NCBI RefSeq assembly: GCF_013304735.1
Contig: NZ_JAAITI010000001.1
Location: 1 to 64,000 of the forward strand
From: Blautia luti
GTDB taxonomy: Bacteria > Bacillota > Clostridia > Lachnospirales > Lachnospiraceae
Direction of reading: 5' to 3'
Length of the DNA: 64,000 nt
The notes under the pieces are model-generated. The model saw nothing but the letters and a program-made list of their open reading frames with translations. It ran no database searches and had not been told where the DNA came from. Within the stretch, counting starts at the first letter, position 1, and each line of letters begins with the position of its first letter. Shown one piece after another: positions 57,881 to 64,000 of this stretch. The position numbers and the translations under genes are program-made.

Positions 57881-59174
57881 TAAGATTATGGTGAAGAGAG
57901 ATATCGTGATCATAGGCGGAGGCCCTGCAGGACTGGCAGCAGCCCTGGCTGCAAAGAAAGAGGGAGCAGAGAGTATCCTGATCCTGGAACGTGACAAGGA
58001 ACTGGGTGGGATCCTGAATCAGTGTATCCATAATGGATTTGGCCTTCATACATTTCAGGAGGAACTGACAGGACCGGAATATGCGGCACGCTTTATCCGG
58101 ATGGTAAAAGAACAGCGGATCGAGTACCGGCTGAATACCATGGTCATGGATATCAGCCAGGATAAGGTGATCACTGCCATGAGCCGTCAGGATGGAATGT
58201 ATCAGATCCGGGCGAAAGCCGTGATCCTTGCCATGGGCTGCAGAGAGAGACCGCGAGGCGCACTGAACATTCCTGGATATCGACCGGCAGGCATTTATTC
58301 AGCAGGAACAGCACAGCGCCTTGTAAACATGGAAGGCTTTATGCCGGGAAAAAAGGTAGTGATCCTGGGATCCGGTGATATCGGACTGATCATGGCCAGA
58401 CGTATGACTTTGGAAGGTGCGGAGGTTAAGGCTGTGGCAGAGCTGATGCCATATTCCGGAGGCCTGAAGCGAAATATCGTGCAGTGCCTGGATGATTTCG
58501 GGATCCCGTTGAAGCTTAGCCATACAGTGGTTGACATAAAAGGAAAAGAGCGTGTGGAAGGAATCACTCTTGCAGAGGTAGATGAAAACAGACGTCCGAT
58601 TCCTGGTACAGAGGAATTTTTTGAATGCGATACGCTTCTCCTTTCTGTTGGCCTGATCCCGGAGAATGAGCTTTCCGGACAGGCAGGTGTGAAGCTGAGC
58701 AATGTGACTTCCGGACCGGTGGTAAACGAAAGTCTGGAGACAAACATAGAGGGTATTTTTGCCTGCGGAAATGTTCTTCATGTTCATGATCTGGTGGATT
58801 TTGTTTCAGAGGAAGCAGGTAATGCAGGAAGAAATGCGGCTCTCTATATACACAACAATGGCGAGGAAGAAATACCGGAAGAGATAAAGATCACACTTTC
58901 GCCTAAAAACGGAGTCCGCTATACAGTGCCGTCTGAGATCCGTATCGGTCATATGGCGGAGGAGCAGCTGGTCCGCTTCCGTGTGGGAAATGTATATAAA
59001 AATTGTTACATCCGTGCATATCTGGATGGAGAACGGATCTTTTCCAGAAAAAAACAGGTGGCAGCACCCGGAGAGATGGAACAGATCAAACTGAAAAAAG
59101 AGCAGCTTCTTTCCATTCTGGAAGGAAAACAGAAACAGGATAAACATGAACTTGTGATCCAGGTGGAGGAGTGA
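57873..59174 (+). CDS. NAD(P)/FAD-dependent pyridine nucleotide-disulfide oxidoreductase (GlpB-like partner)
   Basis: 433 residues from the ATG at 57873 (GAGGGCGAG upstream), overlapping the previous gene. It has the FAD motif IVIIGGGPAGLAAALAA, GGILNQCIHNGFG with a Cys, the ATG-type ILAMGCRERPRG, a second dinucleotide fold VVILGSGDIGLIMA, and FACGNVLHVHDLVD. It is the usual companion of the GlpA-like protein and DUF1667 in Clostridia, passing electrons from G3P to an acceptor. Confidence 0.82.
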   Translation: MNDKIMVKRDIVIIGGGPAGLAAALAAKKEGAESILILERDKELGGILNQCIHNGFGLHTFQEELTGPEYAARFIRMVKEQRIEYRLNTMVMDISQDKVITAMSRQDGMYQIRAKAVILAMGCRERPRGALNIPGYRPAGIYSAGTAQRLVNMEGFMPGKKVVILGSGDIGLIMARRMTLEGAEVKAVAELMPYSGGLKRNIVQCLDDFGIPLKLSHTVVDIKGKERVEGITLAEVDENRRPIPGTEEFFECDTLLLSVGLIPENELSGQAGVKLSNVTSGPVVNESLETNIEGIFACGNVLHVHDLVDFVSEEAGNAGRNAALYIHNNGEEEIPEEIKITLSPKNGVRYTVPSEIRIGHMAEEQLVRFRVGNVYKNCYIRAYLDGERIFSRKKQVAAPGEMEQIKLKKEQLLSILEGKQKQDKHELVIQVEE

Positions 59175-59551
59175 TGAAAATGGAAAAAAGGAATCTTACT
59201 TGTATCGGATGTCCTATGGGATGCGCCCTTCTGGTGGAAATGAATGGAAAAGAAATCATTTCCGTCACAGGAAATACCTGTAAAAAAGGTGCGGAATATG
59301 CAGTGAAGGAAGTGACAAATCCGACCAGGATCGTGACAACGACCGTTCGTGTGAAGAATGGAAGTATGCCGGTGGTGTCAGTAAAGACAGCACAGGATAT
59401 TCCGAAAGAAAAGATTTTTGACTGTGTGGAAGCGCTGCGGGATGTATGTGTGGAAGCGCCGGTTCAGATCGGAGATGTGATCCTGGAGAATGCAGCAGGT
59501 ACAGGCGTGGATATCGTGGCTACAGGAAATGTGAAGCAGATCATACAGTGA
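59174..59551 (+). CDS. DUF1667 Cys-rich protein of the G3P dehydrogenase complex
   Basis: 125 residues from the ATG at 59174 (GGAGG 4-5 bases before; the ATG at 59180 is an alternative), overlapping the upstream stop. It has LTCIGCPMGCALLVE (CxxCxxxC) and NTCKKGAEYA, matching DUF1667, which likely binds an Fe-S or metal centre. It is always found after the two flavoproteins, as here. The exact electron-transfer role is inferred. Confidence 0.85.
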   Translation: MKMEKRNLTCIGCPMGCALLVEMNGKEIISVTGNTCKKGAEYAVKEVTNPTRIVTTTVRVKNGSMPVVSVKTAQDIPKEKIFDCVEALRDVCVEAPVQIGDVILENAAGTGVDIVATGNVKQIIQ

Positions 59552-59608
59552 TCTGCAAAGGAGATATATGGCGATCTGTATGCTTATAATATGTCAGCCC
59601 TCCGGCAG

Positions 59609-59654
59609 ACAAAGCGAATAAAATAAACCTGAAAAGGCTTTTTTATCGCTTTGT
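59609..59654 (+). terminator. Stem-loop after the G3P oxidation operon
   Basis: ACAAAGCGA (59609-59617) pairs with TCGCTTTGT (59646-59654), with AT-rich inner pairing and a T6 run on the 3' side of the inner loop. The rest of the gap to 59850 is very AT-rich, with no gene. Confidence 0.5.
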
Positions 59655-59757
59655 TTGCTATGAAATAAAATATACAAAATGCACAAAAAATAATAACGAG
59701 AAAAAGAATAATTAATTAAAAATAACAAAAAAATATAAAAAATACAGACGAAAAATG

Positions 59758-59786
59758 TTGAAAATAAATAAAAGCTATGATATAAT
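59758..59786 (+). promoter_or_regulatory. Promoter of the glycerophosphodiesterase gene
   Basis: TTGAAA (59758-59763), a 17-base spacer and TATAAT (59781-59786). The leader lacks the GlpP-type element. Confidence 0.7.
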
Positions 59787-59849
59787 CTGAAATATAAATT
59801 AGCAAAAATGCTCACAACGATGTAACGCATTGAATGGAGGATGATTAGA

Positions 59850-60581
59850 ATGAAAGTATTTGGACATCGTGGTTTCAGCGGAGAATATCCGGAGAATACA
59901 ATGCTGGCGTTTCAGAAAGCCGTGGAGGCTGGATGCGAGGGAATTGAGCTTGATGTACAGCTGACCAAGGATCTGGTTCCGGTGATCATGCACGATGAGA
60001 AGGTTGACCGTACCACGGATGGAAGCGGATATATCTATGATCTTACATATGATGAGCTGTGTAAACTGGATTGCAGCTATCCGGATAAATTTGCCGGAAA
60101 ATTCGGCAGACTTCAGATCCCGACTCTGAGAGAGTATTTGGAATGGATGGCTGAGGAAGAAGATCTGATCACTAACATTGAACTGAAGAACAGTGTTTAT
60201 TATTATGGTGGTATGGAAGAGAAAGTGATCGACATGATCTGTGAATACGGACTGGAGGATCGGATAATTCTTTCTTCCTTTAATAATGCTTCCATCGTAC
60301 TGTGCAGACAGAGCGATGAAACCATTGCAGGTGGTTTTCTGGTAGATAAATATGTGGACAATGCAGGCGTTTATGCAAGAACCTGTGATGTGCAGTATTA
60401 TCATCCGAATCTGGAATACCTGAAGGAAGAACATGTACGCAGCTGTTCCCAGAACGGGATCGGGGTGAATGTCTGGACTGTAAACGAGGAAGAGGATATG
60501 AGAAGGATGAAGAAATGGGGAGTAAACTCCATCATCACCAATTATCCGGACAGAGGAAGAGCAGTGGCAGACGCGGATTGA
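59850..60581 (+). CDS. glpQ: Glycerophosphodiester phosphodiesterase
   Basis: 243 residues from the ATG at 59850, 9 bases after GGAGG. It starts VFGHRGFSGEYPENT with the catalytic His-Arg pair and Glu/Asn, then GIELDVQLTKDLVPVIMHDEKVDRTT with the metal-binding Glu/Asp and the second catalytic His, and GVNVWTVNEEEDM near the C-terminus. It has no signal peptide, so it acts in the cytoplasm on imported glycerophosphodiesters, giving glycerol-3-phosphate for the adjacent operons. Confidence 0.88.
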   Translation: MKVFGHRGFSGEYPENTMLAFQKAVEAGCEGIELDVQLTKDLVPVIMHDEKVDRTTDGSGYIYDLTYDELCKLDCSYPDKFAGKFGRLQIPTLREYLEWMAEEEDLITNIELKNSVYYYGGMEEKVIDMICEYGLEDRIILSSFNNASIVLCRQSDETIAGGFLVDKYVDNAGVYARTCDVQYYHPNLEYLKEEHVRSCSQNGIGVNVWTVNEEEDMRRMKKWGVNSIITNYPDRGRAVADAD

Positions 60582-60723
60582 CACTGCGATGTAAAGACGC
60601 TTTCTGTGAGGTGCATACAGGAGGCAGGCTAAATTTAAAATCTCCGGCAGGAGGGGGTCCTGCTGCAGATCTATATAAGTAAAATAAAAAAAACTATAAT
60701 AATGTATATGGAGGATTTTTACA

Positions 60724-61842
60724 ATGGAGAAAGAAACAAGACCTTTTATTCCCTGGCAGCTCGCAGATGATTTTATGACAGCTGTATTTGAAAAAGTAGG
60801 AGTTCCGGAAGCAGACGCAAGACTTTGCTCTGATGTACTTCTTGAGAGTGACAGACGTGGAATTGAGAGCCATGGTTGCAACCGTTTCAAACCGATCTAC
60901 ATTGATCGTATCAAAGCCGGAATCTTAAACCCGGTAACCAAGATCGATATTATCAAAGAGACACCAACAACTGCAGTTATTGATGCCAACGATGGTATGG
61001 GAATGGTAGCCAGCAAGAAAGCTATGGATATGTGTATTGAGAAAGCACATAAGTATGGCATGGGTATGGTTGCAGTTCGTAATTCTTCTCACTATGGAAT
61101 CGCAGGATACTGGACAGGTCTCGCAACAAAAGAGAACATGATCGGTATCAGTGGTACAAACGCAAGACCGTCCGTTGCACCTACATTTGGTGTTGAGAAT
61201 ATGCTCGGAACAAACCCGCTGACATTCAGCATGCCTACAGATGAGCCATTCCCGTTCATGCTGGACTGTGCAACATCTGTTATCCAGAACGGCAAGATCG
61301 AATACTACGCACGTATCGGACACGATACTCCTAAAGGTCTTGTTATTTCCAGAGAAGGTGAGGAGCTTACAGACAGCGTTGAGATCCTCAAGAAGATCCG
61401 CAGCAAACAGGCTGCACTTGCTCCTCTCGGCGGATTTGGCGAGACAAACGGAGGATATAAAGGATATGGATACTCCACAGTTGTTGAGATCCTTTCCGCA
61501 GCACTTCAGTCCGGTATCTTCTTAAGAGCACTGGAAGGAAAGAATGAGGATGGAAGCATCCGTCCATATCATCTTGGACATTTCTTCATCGCAATCGATA
61601 CAGAAGCATTCATGGGTGCTGAAGCATTCAAGAAAACATGTGGCGATATCTTAAGAGACCTGAGAGGATCTGAGAAAGCTCCTGGACAGGAACGTATCTA
61701 TACAGCAGGCGAGAAAGAGTACGATGTATGGATGTATCGTAAAGACAAGGGAGTTCCGGTAACAGAGGCAGTTCAGAAAGAGTTTATCGGACTTCGTGAT
61801 GAATTCGGACTTACACAGTTCAAATTCCCATTTGAAAAATAA
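60724..61842 (+). CDS. Ldh-family (malate/L-lactate/ureidoglycolate-type) NAD(P)-dependent oxidoreductase
   Basis: 372 residues, GGAGG 9 bases before the ATG. It has the Ldh_2 fold signatures: ESDRRGIESHGCNRF with the catalytic His, VRNSSHYGIAGYW, NPLTFSMPT, and PLGGFGETNGGYKGYG near the middle. The substrate could be malate, lactate, sulfolactate or another 2-hydroxyacid; the location between glpQ and glpP suggests only a loose metabolic link. A GC-rich stem (TGCAGGA-type, about 60643-60665) lies in its leader. Confidence 0.82.
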   Translation: MEKETRPFIPWQLADDFMTAVFEKVGVPEADARLCSDVLLESDRRGIESHGCNRFKPIYIDRIKAGILNPVTKIDIIKETPTTAVIDANDGMGMVASKKAMDMCIEKAHKYGMGMVAVRNSSHYGIAGYWTGLATKENMIGISGTNARPSVAPTFGVENMLGTNPLTFSMPTDEPFPFMLDCATSVIQNGKIEYYARIGHDTPKGLVISREGEELTDSVEILKKIRSKQAALAPLGGFGETNGGYKGYGYSTVVEILSAALQSGIFLRALEGKNEDGSIRPYHLGHFFIAIDTEAFMGAEAFKKTCGDILRDLRGSEKAPGQERIYTAGEKEYDVWMYRKDKGVPVTEAVQKEFIGLRDEFGLTQFKFPFEK

Positions 61843-61852
61843 TATTGCTGAG

Positions 61853-61883
61853 TCAGGCAAGTCGTTAAGACTTGCCTGATTTT
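61853..61883 (+). terminator. Terminator after the Ldh-family gene
   Basis: A perfect 11-bp stem (61853-61863 with 61869-61879), 5-base loop, T4. Confidence 0.85.
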
Positions 61884-62014
61884 GGTGAAAATATCGACAT
61901 ATCTTACAAATCTGTCTGGCCTTTGCAGTAAGAAACTGTTACAATAGAGTTAATGTCTTCGGATAATATGAGAAGATATGACTATATTGTGCGAATATTG
62001 CGGAGGAAAAGCAG

Positions 62015-62590
62015 ATGAACAGAGAATTTCTGGATGCGATCGAGGCAAACCCGATCATAGCGGCGGTGAAAGACGAGCAGGGACTCTCCAACTGCCTGAG
62101 CAGAGAAGAACTTACGGTGATTTTTATTCTGTATGGCGATATTCGTTCTATCGGGGAAATCGTGGAACGGATTCATCAGGCAGGAAAGATTGCTATGGTA
62201 CATATTGATCTTGTGACAGGCCTGAGTTCAAAAGAGGTTTCTGTCGATTATATTTGCAAAGATATTCATGCAGATGGAATTATTTCCACAAAAGCATCAA
62301 TGATCAGCAGGGCAAAAAAGCTCGGGATGTATACTGTCCTGCGCTTTTTTCTCATTGATTCCATGGCGATTAAAAATATTGAAAATCTGGGAAATCAGCA
62401 TGAGCAGCTGCCGGATGTGGTGGAAGTGCTGCCTGGTCTGATGCCGAAGATTCTCAAGAAAATATGTAAAACAAGCAGAGTACCAGTGATTGCAGGGGGA
62501 CTGATCTCTGATAAAGAGGACGTAATGGGAGCGCTGGGGGCGGGGGCTGCGGCGGTTTCCACTACGAATCAGGAGGTATGGGAGCTTTAA
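62015..62590 (+). CDS. glpP: GlpP glycerol-3-phosphate-responsive antiterminator
   Basis: 191 residues, GGAGGAAAAGCAG before the ATG. The TIM-barrel GlpP pattern is clear: NPIIAAVKDEQGL at the start, VHIDLVTGLSS, the DGIISTKASMI segment, FFLIDSMAI, VVEVLPGLMPKI, and PVIAGGLISDKEDV with AVSTTNQEVW at the end. In Bacillus subtilis GlpP with bound G3P stabilises leader mRNA against termination in the glpFK and glpD transcripts. Here the two leader elements at 51374 and 56121 are its likely targets. It precedes glpK by 51 bases, which lack a leader element. Confidence 0.92.
   Translation: MNREFLDAIEANPIIAAVKDEQGLSNCLSREELTVIFILYGDIRSIGEIVERIHQAGKIAMVHIDLVTGLSSKEVSVDYICKDIHADGIISTKASMISRAKKLGMYTVLRFFLIDSMAIKNIENLGNQHEQLPDVVEVLPGLMPKILKKICKTSRVPVIAGGLISDKEDVMGALGAGAAAVSTTNQEVWEL

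Positions 62591-64000
<1,410 letters not shown>

Overview
The window looks like chromosome from a gut-type anaerobic Firmicute, most likely a Lachnospiraceae member (Blautia/Ruminococcus/Dorea-like). The reasons are moderate GC, strong AGGAGG ribosome-binding sites, SigA promoters with 17-base spacers, a GlpP/GlpK/DUF1667 glycerol-3-phosphate set, AraC-controlled sugar loci and an anaerobic Mop-type molybdenum enzyme. This placement is an inference from gene content.

Region 1 (1-5495): the tail of a DUF4179/DUF5643-like protein, a large secreted protein of unknown function co-transcribed with a stand-alone receiver domain that has lost its phosphorylation site, and a divergent LytTR response regulator plus GHKL histidine kinase. 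Region 2 (5554-5908): fossils of an IstB helper and of an ABC ATPase.

Region 3 (5902-23848) is the most interesting block. It is a molybdenum-enzyme island with a FecCD-type ABC importer and its binding protein, a P-loop NTPase, a methyltransferase, a TylF-like methyltransferase, XdhC, a histidine-phosphatase/HD fusion, a MobA-like nucleotidyltransferase fused to a ModE-like winged helix, a two-[2Fe-2S] aldehyde oxidoreductase of the Desulfovibrio Mop type, a large Fe-S/CCG electron-transfer protein, a small CxxC redox protein, a second methyltransferase, a C-GCAxxG-C-C protein, a radical SAM enzyme and a PaaK-like CoA ligase. The last seven genes overlap or nearly abut, which suggests one operon. 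I know the gene set as a recurring neighbourhood (DVU_1551-DVU_1559-like in Desulfovibrio) whose accessory genes have, to my knowledge, no established biochemical role.

Region 4 (23950-28350) is an AT-rich scar. It holds a decapitated PTS EIIB fragment, a deleted TnpB with its right-end hairpin, an unknown gene cut at its 3' end by that element, a candidate structured RNA with its own promoter and terminator directly before a PBECR4-like nuclease gene, the 3' end of a tRNA (probable attachment site) and a broken tatD.

Region 5 (28357-42250) is housekeeping and accessory: S51 peptidase, methyltransferase, HAD phosphatase, a Mn2+ (yybP-ykoY) riboswitch before a CaCA antiporter, CutC, two AraC regulators, a GH78-like enzyme, PsiE-like, acyltransferase, CrcB, ProX/YbaK, a dolichol-phosphate-type glycosyltransferase and a BASS transporter. 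Region 6 (42311-50448) is a sugar locus: DUF4867, fucose/arabinose-isomerase family, xylulokinase family, AraC, GH78 and galactokinase family.

Region 7 (50732-64000) is a glycerol-3-phosphate regulon: an Ugp-like ABC importer without an ATPase, an MgtC-like protein, two flavoproteins plus DUF1667, a glycerophosphodiester phosphodiesterase, an Ldh-family dehydrogenase, the antiterminator GlpP and the start of GlpK. Two leaders (51374-51446 and 56121-56194) share a conserved antiterminator/terminator element that is a strong candidate for the GlpP RNA target.
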